Part shown: in pieces, positions 53,222-61,304 of the stretch | Layout of the letters: each line of letters opens with the position of its first letter | Numbering within the stretch: position 1 is the stretch's first letter | Assembly (NCBI RefSeq): GCF_009765275.1 | Contig: NZ_VOPH01000001.1 | Coordinates: 62,001-126,000 of the forward strand | Source: Chachezhania sediminis | Lineage (GTDB): Bacteria > Pseudomonadota > Alphaproteobacteria > Rhodobacterales > Rhodobacteraceae | Length of the DNA stretch: 64,000 nt | Direction of reading: 5' to 3' | The notes under the pieces: generated by a model | What the model was told of the DNA's origin: nothing | The model's database searches: none | What the model saw: the letters and a program-made list of their open reading frames with translations, nothing else | Position numbers and translations under genes: made by a program

Positions 53222-54178
53222 ATGGACCTCGTACTCGTCAACCTGATCGACGGGCTGGTGACTGGACTCTTGCTGTTCATGCTGTCGGCCGGTCTCACGC
53301 TCATCTTCTCGATGATGGGCGTGCTGAACTTCGCGCACGCCAGTTTCTACATGCTGGGCGCCTATTTCGCCTATCAGATCAGTGTGTATCTTGGGTTCTG
53401 GGTCGGCCTTCTGCTGGCGCCACCGCTGGTCGGTGTCCTGGGGGCACTGGTCGAACGATACGGCCTGCGCCGCGTGCACCAGTACGGTCACGTGCCAGAG
53501 CTGATCTTCACCTTCGGCCTTGCCTTGATGATCGAGGAACTGGTCCAGTTCATCTGGGGCCGGAACGCCGTGAATTACGTTTCTCCCGAGATCCTGAACT
53601 TCACCGCCTTCTCCATCGCCGGAAACGCGATCCCGGCTTACAAGGTCTTCATGATCTTCATCTCGCTGGGGATCTTCATCGCGCTGCTTTACGTGCTGAC
53701 CAAGACACGCGTCGGCATGATCATCCAGGCGGCGCTCAGCTATCCTCGCACGGTCGAGGCGCTGGGGCACAATGTGCCGCTGATCTTCATGGGCGTCTTC
53801 GGCGTGGGCACCGCCCTGGCCGGCGTGGCCGGTGTGATCGCAGGACCAGTCCTTTCGACATTCCCGGGCATGGCCATCGTCCTTGGCTCCATCGTCTTCG
53901 TGACCATCGTCATCGGCGGTCTGGGATCGCTCGGGGGTGCGCTGGTTGCGTCGCTGCTGATCGGGTGGCTGACGACCTTCGCCAAGGCCTACAACATCCG
54001 CATGGAAGACATCCTGACGGGCGTGGGCTTTTCCAAGCCCGAACCGATCTGGGACAGCATGTGGCAGGACCTTTGGACGATCACCTCGCCGCAGATCGCC
54101 GACATCCTGCCGTATCTCCTGATGGTGCTGATCCTCGTCTTCCGTCCCTACGGCCTTTTCGGGAAGCGTGACGCATGA
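53222..54178 (+). CDS. Liv-type ABC transporter permease LivH (second set)
   Basis: Permease of 318 residues with eight or so helices; it carries FMLSAGLTLIFSMMGVLNFA with AHASFYMLGAYFAYQ and VIGGLGSLGGALVASLLIGW, the LivH markers, and ALSYPRTVEALGHNVPLI as the coupling loop. It ends in LILVFRPYGLFGKRDA. GGGGAGGG precedes the ATG; its stop overlaps the next start (ATGA). This set is complete (binding protein, H, M, G, F), unlike the one at 23-27 kb. Confidence 0.95.
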   Translation: MDLVLVNLIDGLVTGLLLFMLSAGLTLIFSMMGVLNFAHASFYMLGAYFAYQISVYLGFWVGLLLAPPLVGVLGALVERYGLRRVHQYGHVPELIFTFGLALMIEELVQFIWGRNAVNYVSPEILNFTAFSIAGNAIPAYKVFMIFISLGIFIALLYVLTKTRVGMIIQAALSYPRTVEALGHNVPLIFMGVFGVGTALAGVAGVIAGPVLSTFPGMAIVLGSIVFVTIVIGGLGSLGGALVASLLIGWLTTFAKAYNIRMEDILTGVGFSKPEPIWDSMWQDLWTITSPQIADILPYLLMVLILVFRPYGLFGKRDA

Positions 54179-55461
54179 CCGATCTTACACAGAAAACCGC
54201 ACACGTGCCCCCCGCGGTCACGCTGGGCAACACCCTGCCCTGGATCCTGTCGATCGCCTTTCTGGCCATCGCACCGCAGATCTTCAGCTCGAACTCGGCC
54301 ATCACCATCATGAACCAGATGGGGATCACGATCGTCTTCGCGCTGGCCTACAACATGCTGCTGGGCCAGGGCGGCATGCTGTCCTTCGGTCACGCGGTCT
54401 ATATGGGCGTCGGCGGCTTTGCCTGCGTCCACATCATGAACATGGAGACGTTCTTTTCCTACCTGCCGCTGCCGTTCCTACCGATCTTCGGCGGTGTCGT
54501 GGGCATGCTGCTGGCCGTGATCGTCGGGTCCTTCTCGACCCGCCGGGCGGGTACCGTGTTTGCCATGATTTCGCTGGGCGTGGGCGAACTGATCGCTGCC
54601 TGTTCGGTGATCATCGTCGTCTTCTTCGGCGGCGAGGAAGGGATTTCCGGCGACCGGACCTATGGCATGCCGTTCTTCGGGATCGAGTTCCTGCAGCATA
54701 TCGAGGTCTATTACCTGACCGCCTTCTGGCTGCTTCTGTCGGCCTTCCTGATGTTCATGTTCTCGCGCACGCCGGTGGGCCGGATGGCCAACGCGGTCCG
54801 CGACAACCCGGAACGGGCGGAATTCCTGGGCTATTCCTCGCGCTGGGTGCGGTTCTACAGCTTCGTGGCCTCGGGCTTCTTCTGCGGGATCGCAGGCGGG
54901 CTTTTCGCCATCAACTATGAAATCCTGACGGAAGAGAACCTGAACCTCGCCACTTCGGGCGGCATCCTTCTGATGACCTTCCTGGGCGGCGCCGGCTTCT
55001 TCTTCGGACCGGTGATCGGGGCCGTGGTCTTCATTCTGCTGCAGACGGTGCTGGGACTTCAGACCGATCTTTGGGCGCTGTATGTAGGCGCGCTGTTCCT
55101 GGCGACGGTGATGTTCTTCCCCGGCGGTTTCGCGGGCTTGCTGATGATGCATGTCACGCCGATCCGGCTGGGCAAGATGCACGTTCTCTATGTGCCGTAC
55201 CTGAAGACCTTCATCCCGGGCATCCTTGCCGTGCTGGGCATCTGTTCGGTGATCGAGATCGTGTTCCACGCCCGCCATGCGCCGTTGGGGGACGAGGACA
55301 TGACCATCTTCTGGACCACCTTCAACAGCCATTCCATCGTGGCCTGGATCGTGGCCATAGCTATTGCCGTGATCGGGGTCTGGCTGACCAAGAAGGCAGC
55401 GCCGGGCCTGGTCGAGGCCTGGCACGAAGCCAACACGCCGGACAAGGGAGCCTCGGCATGA
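54175..55461 (+). CDS. Liv-type ABC transporter permease LivM (second set)
   Basis: A 428-residue permease with about ten helices. Markers are FALAYNMLLGQGGMLSFGHA, AGTVFAMISLGVGELIAACS, VRDNPERAEFLGYSSRWVRF (coupling loop) and TSGGILLMTFLGGAGFFFGP. A C-terminal part with two extra helices (GILAVLGICSVIEIVF, HSIVAWIVAIAIAVIGVWLT) extends it beyond typical LivM. Its start and stop each overlap the neighbouring genes by four bases, so H, M and G are translationally coupled. Confidence 0.94.
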   Translation: MTDLTQKTAHVPPAVTLGNTLPWILSIAFLAIAPQIFSSNSAITIMNQMGITIVFALAYNMLLGQGGMLSFGHAVYMGVGGFACVHIMNMETFFSYLPLPFLPIFGGVVGMLLAVIVGSFSTRRAGTVFAMISLGVGELIAACSVIIVVFFGGEEGISGDRTYGMPFFGIEFLQHIEVYYLTAFWLLLSAFLMFMFSRTPVGRMANAVRDNPERAEFLGYSSRWVRFYSFVASGFFCGIAGGLFAINYEILTEENLNLATSGGILLMTFLGGAGFFFGPVIGAVVFILLQTVLGLQTDLWALYVGALFLATVMFFPGGFAGLLMMHVTPIRLGKMHVLYVPYLKTFIPGILAVLGICSVIEIVFHARHAPLGDEDMTIFWTTFNSHSIVAWIVAIAIAVIGVWLTKKAAPGLVEAWHEANTPDKGASA

Positions 55462-56237
55462 ACGCGATGACCAAGACCGGCGTGGCAGCCCTGAAGCTTG
55501 ACGACCTGCGCAAGAATTTCGGCAAGTCCGAGATCATCCGCGGCATCGACCTGGAGATCGGCGATGGCGAACGCCATGCCGTGATCGGGCCGAACGGGGC
55601 GGGCAAGTCGACGCTGTTCAACCTGATCACCGGGCGGTTCCCGCCGACCAGCGGCAAGGTCTACCTTCACGGGCAGGACCTGGCCGGCAAGGCACCGTAC
55701 GAGATCAACCGGATGGGCCTGTCGCGGTCGTTCCAGATCACCAACATCTTCCCCAAGATGACGGTGTTCGAAAACGTGCGCTGCTCGCTTCTCTGGTCGG
55801 AAGGGTACAGGTATTCCTTCTGGAACATCGTCAACCGTGCCCAGCACCTGACGGAAGAGGCCGACCGGATCCTGGAGCAGATCAACCTGACCGAACGACG
55901 CGAACTGCCGGCGGGGGTCCTGTCCTATGCCGAACAGCGCGCGCTGGAGATCGGGATCACGATGGCCGGAGGCGCCGACGTGATCATGCTGGACGAACCC
56001 ACCGCCGGCATGAGCCATTCCGAGACCGATTACATCGTCGACCTGATCCGCAAGGTGACGGAAAAAAAGACGCTGATCATGGTCGAACACGACATGGGCG
56101 TGGTGTTCGGCCTGGCGGACCGGATTTCCGTCCTGGTCTATGGCGAGATCATCGCGACCGGTAAACCCGAGGAGGTGCGCGCCAATGCGCGCGTGCAGGA
56201 GGCCTATCTGGGCGCGGCACTGGAGGCCGAACACTGA
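55458..56237 (+). CDS. ABC transporter ATPase LivG (second set)
   Basis: ATPase subunit of 259 residues with Walker A GPNGAGKST, GLSRSFQITNIFPKMTVFEN (LivG-type Q-loop), a signature variant LSYAEQRALEIGITMA instead of LSGGQ, Walker B VIMLDEPTAGMSH and switch EHDMGVVFGLAD. The LSYAEQR form is known in part of the LivG family. The ATG overlaps the livM stop (ATGA), and livF starts at its last stop base. Confidence 0.94.
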   Translation: MNAMTKTGVAALKLDDLRKNFGKSEIIRGIDLEIGDGERHAVIGPNGAGKSTLFNLITGRFPPTSGKVYLHGQDLAGKAPYEINRMGLSRSFQITNIFPKMTVFENVRCSLLWSEGYRYSFWNIVNRAQHLTEEADRILEQINLTERRELPAGVLSYAEQRALEIGITMAGGADVIMLDEPTAGMSHSETDYIVDLIRKVTEKKTLIMVEHDMGVVFGLADRISVLVYGEIIATGKPEEVRANARVQEAYLGAALEAEH

Positions 56238-56938
56238 TGCTGGACGTTACCGATCTGCATGCCTTCTATGGCAAGTCGCACATCCTGCAGGGCGTGAACA
56301 TGACGATCCGCGAAGGCGAGATCGTGGCGCTTCTGGGCCGCAACGGCGTGGGCCGGTCCACCACCTGCAAGGCGGTGATGGGCGAGGTCCAGCCGCAGGG
56401 GTCCGTCATGTTCAAGGGGAAGGAGATCGCGGGCAAGAAGGCCTACGAGATCGCGAACCTCGGCATCGGCTACGTGCCGGAAAACCGCGACATCTTTCCG
56501 GGGCTGACGACGCGGCAAAACCTGATCCTGGGCCTGAAGCCGGGCCAGAAGGAAGGACAGGGGCGCTGGTCGATGCAGAACATGTTCGACATGTTCGAGA
56601 ACCTGCAGCGCCGCGCGGATGTCGAGGCCTCGGTCCTGTCGGGCGGAGAGCAGCAGATGCTGACCATGTGCCGTACGCTGATGGGGGATCCGGATTTCGT
56701 CATGATCGACGAACCGACGGAAGGCCTGTCGCCCCAGATGGTGCAGCGCGTGGCCGAGCTTCTGAAGGAGATCGCCTCGCGCGGGATCGCCACGCTGCTG
56801 GTGGAACAGAAGCTGTCCATCGCGCTGGATATTGCCGACCGGGTCTATGTCATGGGACACGGGCACATGGTGTTCGAAGGCACGCCGGAAGAGCTGAAGG
56901 AGCGCGAGGACGTCCGCAAGGAGTGGCTGGAGGTCTGA
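56237..56938 (+). CDS. ABC transporter ATPase LivF (second set), with Arg in Walker A
   Basis: ATPase subunit of 233 residues, the standard LivF length. The Walker A loop reads GRNGVGRST (residues 34-42), with Arg40 where the catalytic-site Lys is nearly universal; the codon is CGG. Other motifs are normal: Q-loop YVPENRDIF, signature LSGGEQQMLTM, Walker B FVMIDEPTEGLSP and VEQKLSIALDIAD. I recall some liv-type ATPases with GRS in this loop, so the change may be a subfamily trait. It overlaps livG by one base and is the last gene of the operon. Confidence 0.93.
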   Translation: MLDVTDLHAFYGKSHILQGVNMTIREGEIVALLGRNGVGRSTTCKAVMGEVQPQGSVMFKGKEIAGKKAYEIANLGIGYVPENRDIFPGLTTRQNLILGLKPGQKEGQGRWSMQNMFDMFENLQRRADVEASVLSGGEQQMLTMCRTLMGDPDFVMIDEPTEGLSPQMVQRVAELLKEIASRGIATLLVEQKLSIALDIADRVYVMGHGHMVFEGTPEELKEREDVRKEWLEV

Positions 56939-56983
56939 TCCTTCCGGCCGGTCGCCGGCAACGCGCGGCGGATGCCTCCGGCG

Positions 56984-57039
56984 GGAGGTATTTGGGAAGA
57001 GAAGAAGGGGCGCGGCCTGCCGGTTGCGCCCCTTTCTTC
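56984..57039 (+). terminator. Terminator of the second liv operon, with the GGAGG-TATTT motif
   Basis: GAAGAAGGGGCGC (57001-57013) pairs with GCGCCCCTTTCTTC (57026-57039) around a 12-base loop, about 65 bp after livF. The start of the stem overlaps the motif GGAGGTATTTGGGAAGAG + AAGAAG (56984-57007), related to the inverted pair at 26447-26553. The AAGAAG / CTTTCTTC match provides both the T-rich tail and the stem base. Confidence 0.7.
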
Positions 57040-57094
57040 GTCCGGCCGCAGGGTTGCGTGGCCTCCACGCACTGCCCCGGAATTGGCCCTGCTT

Positions 57095-58201
57095 TCAGCC
57101 GCGGGACAGGCCTGCGTGGTGGCGCGCCAGAGTGTGGCGGTCGTCGAGCGACGACAGGAGCACTGCGATCACGATGGCGATGCCTGCGCCCACCAGCGTG
57201 TCGACGATGCGTTCGGGGACCATGGCGGTGCCGGCCGCGGGGCCCGCGGCTAGGCGGCTCATCAACAGGGCCATCGGCGTGACCAGGATCAGGCCCAGGC
57301 CGTAGTTCGAACCGATGACCAGTTCGGTCCCGAATTGCAGCAGAACCAGAAGACCGATGATCTCCCAGGGCGACGGATCGAGAGCGAGGAGCGCCCAGGC
57401 AAGGAGCGCGCCCAGGACGGTGCCGGTCAGCCGCTGGAGCGCGCGATTCATCGAGATGTGAAGATGCGTGCCCTGCAGCACCGCCATCGCGCCCATGCAG
57501 GCCCAAACCGGATGCGCGGCGCCCATCGCATGGCTGACAAGGCCGGCGATGGCGGCGCCGACCGTGATCCGCAGGGCCACGGTCACGCGGTCGGGCGCCG
57601 GCAGGACGGGCTCGACCGGCAGAGGGCGCTCCGCCGATGGGGTGATGCGGAAGATCTCGGTCGCCGCACAAAGGGCCACGGCCAGGACGGCCACGGCCGC
57701 AGTGGCGGCGGTGCGGGACAGGACCATGTCGAAAGTGGGAACCGCGCTCATCGAGGCGCCGGCGGCGAAGACGAAGACCAGTGCGCCCGGGCCACCGAAG
57801 CGGCCGGTCATGGCAATGTAGAAGAAGATCCCGCAGCAGAGCGCGACGGCCAGAAGCAGGCCCATTGCCGGCATTCCGGCCCAGGCGAGCGTGGACATGG
57901 TCAAGACCGCCATGACCTGGCAGAGGGCGGCAGCGATCAGGACCTTCATCCGGGCGCCGGTCGGGGCGAAGCGGCCAAAGAGCGCCGCCAGCGCCCCCAG
58001 GGCGGCATAGCCCACGAGGTCCGGCCAGGGGGACAGCATCACCAGCGGCAGGGCAATCGCCATTGTCAGCGCCGTCTGCACCGCCGTCAGGACAGAATTC
58101 CCGATCGCCGTCTGGCGCCGGATGTGCAGACTGTCACGGACATGGCCGGGATGGATCAGTTGCCGGGCCGCCGTGATGCGGCCGGGATGGGGCGTGGTCA
58201 T
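57095..58201 (-). CDS. FUSC family membrane protein
   Basis: A 368-residue membrane protein with two sets of helices and a cytoplasmic middle, like FUSC/AaeB-type exporters of aromatic acids. It has TALTMAIALPLVMLSPWPDL, LGALAALFGRFAPTGARM and a second membrane half beginning RVTVALRITVGAAIAGLVSH, then WACMGAMAVLQGTHLHISMN and RLTGTVLGALLAWALL, the FUSC hallmark. Its ATG overlaps the marR stop (ATGA), so the regulator probably controls it. A role in efflux or resistance to aromatic acids is inference. Confidence 0.88.
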   Translation of the reverse strand: MTTPHPGRITAARQLIHPGHVRDSLHIRRQTAIGNSVLTAVQTALTMAIALPLVMLSPWPDLVGYAALGALAALFGRFAPTGARMKVLIAAALCQVMAVLTMSTLAWAGMPAMGLLLAVALCCGIFFYIAMTGRFGGPGALVFVFAAGASMSAVPTFDMVLSRTAATAAVAVLAVALCAATEIFRITPSAERPLPVEPVLPAPDRVTVALRITVGAAIAGLVSHAMGAAHPVWACMGAMAVLQGTHLHISMNRALQRLTGTVLGALLAWALLALDPSPWEIIGLLVLLQFGTELVIGSNYGLGLILVTPMALLMSRLAAGPAAGTAMVPERIVDTLVGAGIAIVIAVLLSSLDDRHTLARHHAGLSRG

Positions 58202-58671
58202 TCCGGTTGCTCCTTGCTTGTGGCCCGGTCCAGCGTGTCGAGGCCCCGATCGATCCGCGCGAAGCCCGTCAGCATCGTGGTGATGTCCGTGTCCGACAGG
58301 TCGGCCAGAATGGTCTTTTCCACCCGGGCGAGTTCCCTGCGGATCTCGGCCACGCGGGCTTCGCCGGCCAGGGTGAGGTGGATCAGCCGGGTTCGGCCGT
58401 CGGTCCGGTCGCGGCGACGTTCGACCAGACCGTCCCGGGACAGGATGTCGAGCACGCGCACCAAGCTGGAGCCGTCGACGCCCACAAGCATCGCCAGGCT
58501 TTTCTGCGAGATGCCGCCGCCGGTTTCCTGAAGGTGAACCAGCGGCACCCAGGTGGCGTCCGTCAGGCCGGAGGCCGCAAGATGCGCGTCCAGCGCGCGG
58601 CGCCAGCGCCGGGCAAGCAGCGAGAAGCGGATGCCGAAGCGCAGCTTGGGGGACTCGGGGGGTGTGTTCAT
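58198..58671 (-). CDS. MarR family transcriptional regulator
   Basis: A 157-residue winged-helix regulator: ALDAHLAASGLTDATWVPLV, then the recognition region ISQKSLAMLVGVDGSSLVRV and wing RDGLVERRRDRTDGRTRLIH, with LTLAGEARVAEIR. MarR proteins are usually repressors released by phenolic ligands. It is the first gene of the marR-FUSC unit, and a 16-bp near-palindrome about 25-40 bp upstream is a candidate autoregulatory operator. Confidence 0.93.
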   Translation of the reverse strand: MNTPPESPKLRFGIRFSLLARRWRRALDAHLAASGLTDATWVPLVHLQETGGGISQKSLAMLVGVDGSSLVRVLDILSRDGLVERRRDRTDGRTRLIHLTLAGEARVAEIRRELARVEKTILADLSDTDITTMLTGFARIDRGLDTLDRATSKEQPE

Positions 58672-58694
58672 GACGCCTGCATATCGGATCTAAA

Positions 58695-58721
58695 TTGATT
58701 TGCAATTCAAATTATATTGCA
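58695..58721. promoter_or_regulatory. Candidate MarR operator upstream of marR
   Basis: TTGAtTTGCAAtTCAA (58695-58710), symmetric except for one central-flanking T-T pair, overlapped by TGCAAT-N9-ATTGCA (58701-58721). A+T-rich palindromes of this size just upstream of marR genes are typical MarR sites. Confidence 0.5.
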
Positions 58722-58835
58722 GTGCAGCGAACACTTTTCCATCGGATGCAGCATATGCCGGAGGGCGTATTGCACGCCGTCCGGCACATCGGGGCGCGGG
58801 GCAGATGACCCGGCGCCGGCGTCGGGGTCACGTCG

Positions 58836-59072
58836 TCAGTTCGCGAAGAGATCGCGGAAGACATAGCGCGGGATGTCCTCGCGCGTCAGACCCATCTGGG
58901 CGAGTTGTTCGTCGCTTTTCTCGAAAAGCTGTTCCATCTGGCCGATGTGGTCATTGGTGGTCAGGTAGGCGTTGAAGCCCTGGCCGATGCTGGCAAAGAA
59001 CATGTCCAGCGCGGCCGTGACACGAGTGCCGATGTTCTGCTGGTGGCTGTGCGAGCTGGTTTGGTCCGTCAT
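58836..59072 (-). CDS. Small DUF1127-like protein
   Basis: A 78-residue protein. Its C-terminal part, MEQLFEKSDEQLAQMGLTRE + DIPRYVFRDLFAN, resembles the DUF1127 pattern (L..L.d..L.d.Glt R.di), which in Rhodobacter and rhizobia is found in small RNA-associated or phosphate/arginine-related proteins. The Ser/His/Gln-rich N-terminus (MTDQTSSHSHQQN) looks disordered. Start 59072 is the first Met with protein-like sequence; the frame continues upstream into a Cys-rich part without support. Function unknown. Confidence 0.7.
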   Translation of the reverse strand: MTDQTSSHSHQQNIGTRVTAALDMFFASIGQGFNAYLTTNDHIGQMEQLFEKSDEQLAQMGLTREDIPRYVFRDLFAN

Positions 59073-59269
59073 TTGGAAACCTCTGTCGGTCCTTGTTTCG
59101 GTTTCCTCCCACGAGTGGACACATAGAATTGCTGCGGTGCAGCAACAACGCATTCTGCCGTAAAGCCCCTATGACCGGACTGCATGGCTGGGCCGGAGAC
59201 GTGCGCCGGATGCATGGCCCGCCGCCGGATCGAACGGGTAGGGTGGGCGGTTCCCCACGCACCGCTGGC

Positions 59270-59872
59270 TCAGGCGCTTTCAGCTATGAAATGTTCCAGC
59301 TCGGTCAGGCTGTCCTTGCCGAAGAACATCTCGTCGCCCACGAACATGGTAGGGGCGCCGAAGACACCGCGGCCAACGGCGGCTTCGGTCGCGTCGATCA
59401 GGGCCTTCTTGACGGCCGGGTCCTGGACTGCCGCGATGATGTCGTCAACCGGCAGGCCGGCTTCGGCCAGGACGGCGCCTATGACGGCCGGGTCGTCCAT
59501 CTTCCTGCCGTCGCGCCAGACGGCGGCCCACATGGCGGCGGTGTAGTCCGCCTCCCACGGCTTGCCTTGTGCGTATAACGCACCGCGCATCAGGTTCAGC
59601 GTGTTGACCGGAAAATGCGGGTTCTGGTTCTGGGCGATGCCGTGCCGTTTGGCATAGCGCTGCATCTCGTGCCAGGTATAGGCCAGCTTCAGCGGGACGC
59701 CTTCGTCCTTCTCGATCGGGCTGCGGTTACCGGACAGCTTGAAGACGCCGCCGATCAGAACCGGGCGGTTGACCAGCGTCGCCCCGGTGCGCTCGGCAAT
59801 GCCGGACAGGACGTGATAGGCCAGATGGCTGTAGGGACTGCCGAAATCGTAGTAGAATTCTATGGTAGTCAT
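59270..59872 (-). CDS. 2-hydroxychromene-2-carboxylate isomerase / DsbA-like oxidoreductase
   Basis: A 200-residue glutathione-dependent isomerase of the kappa-GST/DsbA superfamily: IEFYYDFGSPYSHLAYHVL at the N-terminus with the catalytic Ser (S-P-Y), RPVLIGGVFKLSGN, and FGAPTMFVGDEMFFGKDSLT (cis-Pro loop) at the C-terminus. It has no Cys-x-x-Cys. In naphthalene catabolism, homologues isomerise 2-hydroxychromene-2-carboxylate. Here it is coupled by ATGA overlaps to an SDR and a GST, so a glutathione-dependent pathway is likely, substrate unknown. Confidence 0.9.
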   Translation of the reverse strand: MTTIEFYYDFGSPYSHLAYHVLSGIAERTGATLVNRPVLIGGVFKLSGNRSPIEKDEGVPLKLAYTWHEMQRYAKRHGIAQNQNPHFPVNTLNLMRGALYAQGKPWEADYTAAMWAAVWRDGRKMDDPAVIGAVLAEAGLPVDDIIAAVQDPAVKKALIDATEAAVGRGVFGAPTMFVGDEMFFGKDSLTELEHFIAESA

Positions 59873-60609
59873 GACCAGCTTTCTCCGTAGGGGCGAAGGT
59901 CCATCTCAAAGGTCCAGGCATCGCGGGTCTGGTTGTGAAGTGTCCAGTAGGCTTCGCCCACAGAGGCCGGGTTCATAAGCGTGTCCGGGGGCAGGCTGTC
60001 TGGGTCTTTGCCCATCTTGGTCCACAGATCGCGGACAAAGGCCGTGTCGACGCCCGCGTCGATCACCAGGTGGGCGACATGGATGTTCTTGGGCCCCAGT
60101 TCCTTGGCCATCGACTGGGCCAGCGCGCGCAGGCCCGCCTTGCCGGCGGAAAAGGCCGCATACCCGCTGTTCCCCCGCAGGGAGGCCGAGGCGCCGGTAA
60201 AGAAGATCGACCCCCGGCCCCGCGGCACCATGTAGCGCGCGGCCTCGCGTCCCGTGAAGAAACCGGCAAAGCACGACATTTCCCACACCTTGCGGAACAC
60301 GCGGGATGTGGTGTCGAGGATCGGGAAACGGACATTGCCGCCGACATTGAATATCACGACCTCCAGCGGGCCGACCTCGGCTTCGATCCGGGCGAAGACC
60401 TCGGCCACGACGTCCTCGCTGCGGGCGTCGAGGGCGTAGGCGTGGGCGGTAGCGCCCATCGCTTCGATCTCGGCCACCAGTGGCGCCAGCTTGTCGGCGT
60501 TGCGGCGGCCCAGGCAGACGGTATAGCCGCCGGCGGCAAAGCGTTTCGCGATGGCGGCGCCGATATAGTCTCCGGCGCCTACCACCAGTGCCACTGGTGC
60601 ATCTGTCAC
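59869..60609 (-). CDS. Short-chain dehydrogenase/reductase-like protein lacking the catalytic Tyr
   Basis: A 246-residue SDR-fold protein. The cofactor motif is VVGAGDYIGAAIAKRF (G-x3-G-x-G altered), followed by NVGGN instead of NNAG, and the catalytic stretch reads FTGASASLRGNSGYAAFSAG + K: Phe153 stands where Tyr of YxxxK is expected, with Lys157 kept. A nearby Tyr150 cannot fill the same position. I recall an SDR subgroup with Phe here, so this may be a real family, possibly not a classical dehydrogenase. It overlaps the GST and isomerase genes by four bases each. Confidence 0.88.
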   Translation of the reverse strand: MTDAPVALVVGAGDYIGAAIAKRFAAGGYTVCLGRRNADKLAPLVAEIEAMGATAHAYALDARSEDVVAEVFARIEAEVGPLEVVIFNVGGNVRFPILDTTSRVFRKVWEMSCFAGFFTGREAARYMVPRGRGSIFFTGASASLRGNSGYAAFSAGKAGLRALAQSMAKELGPKNIHVAHLVIDAGVDTAFVRDLWTKMGKDPDSLPPDTLMNPASVGEAYWTLHNQTRDAWTFEMDLRPYGESWS

Positions 60610-61211
60610 AGAGTGTCGGCCTTCTGGAATGCGGGCCGGGCCGCCAGACGGTCGGCATAGGCATCGACATTGGGCTTGTCCGACAGGTCGGCGCCCAGCC
60701 GTTTGGCCATCATGCAGGCGTGGCCCGTCATGATGTCGGCGCCGGAGAAATCACCGGCCAGGTACTCACGGCCTTCCATGTGCAGGTCGACGGCGTGCAG
60801 CATCTGCGACAAGAGCTTCACCGCGCGCTTTGCGTGGACCTCCGACCGGCGGTCGGGGGGCAGAAGCTTGGTTTCGACGACGATCTGATTCATCGGCGGC
60901 ATGATCATGCCTTCGGCATAGTGCAGCCATTGCAGGTAGGTCGGGAAATCGGGCGATTCCACCGCCGGCTGCATCCGCCCGCCGCCATGGCGCGCGAGAA
61001 CGTACTGGACGATGGCCCCGGATTCGAAAAGGCGGACATCGCCGTCTTCCAGCACCGGCACGCGGCCCATCGGGTGCACGGCGCGGTATTCCGCCGACCG
61101 CATCGCCGGCTCGCCCAGTTCGTACTTCTCGATCACGTAGTCGAGGCCCAGTTCTTCCAGCAGCCAAGCAATCCGGACTGCACGACTGGCTTGTGCATAG
61201 TATAGTTTCAT
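60606..61211 (-). CDS. Glutathione S-transferase
   Basis: A 201-residue GST: MKLYYAQASRAVRIAWLLEE begins the thioredoxin-like domain, HPMGRVPVLEDGDVRLFESG holds the glutathione-binding cis-Pro and E-S motif, and the all-helical C-terminal domain follows (YLAGDFSGADIMTGHACMMA, the N-capping box). It is the first gene of a GST-SDR-isomerase operon and divergent from an HxlR regulator. GST plus kappa-type isomerase suggests handling of an electrophilic aromatic or epoxide. Confidence 0.93.
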   Translation of the reverse strand: MKLYYAQASRAVRIAWLLEELGLDYVIEKYELGEPAMRSAEYRAVHPMGRVPVLEDGDVRLFESGAIVQYVLARHGGGRMQPAVESPDFPTYLQWLHYAEGMIMPPMNQIVVETKLLPPDRRSEVHAKRAVKLLSQMLHAVDLHMEGREYLAGDFSGADIMTGHACMMAKRLGADLSDKPNVDAYADRLAARPAFQKADTL

Positions 61212-61260
61212 CGGGAACCTCGTCTCTCCTCCGCGGCGTGCTTATCTGTATGATGTTGCA

Positions 61261-61278
61261 AGCCTTCGGGGAAAGGCT
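61261..61278. promoter_or_regulatory. Inverted repeat in the GST/HxlR divergent promoter
   Basis: AGCCTT-cgggga-AAGGCT, perfect 6-bp arms, located 27 bp before the HxlR start and 50 bp before the GST start. It suits an operator through which the regulator could control both directions. Confidence 0.4.
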
Positions 61279-61304
61279 AGCTTCCGTATTTGAAGGGAGT
61301 CAAC

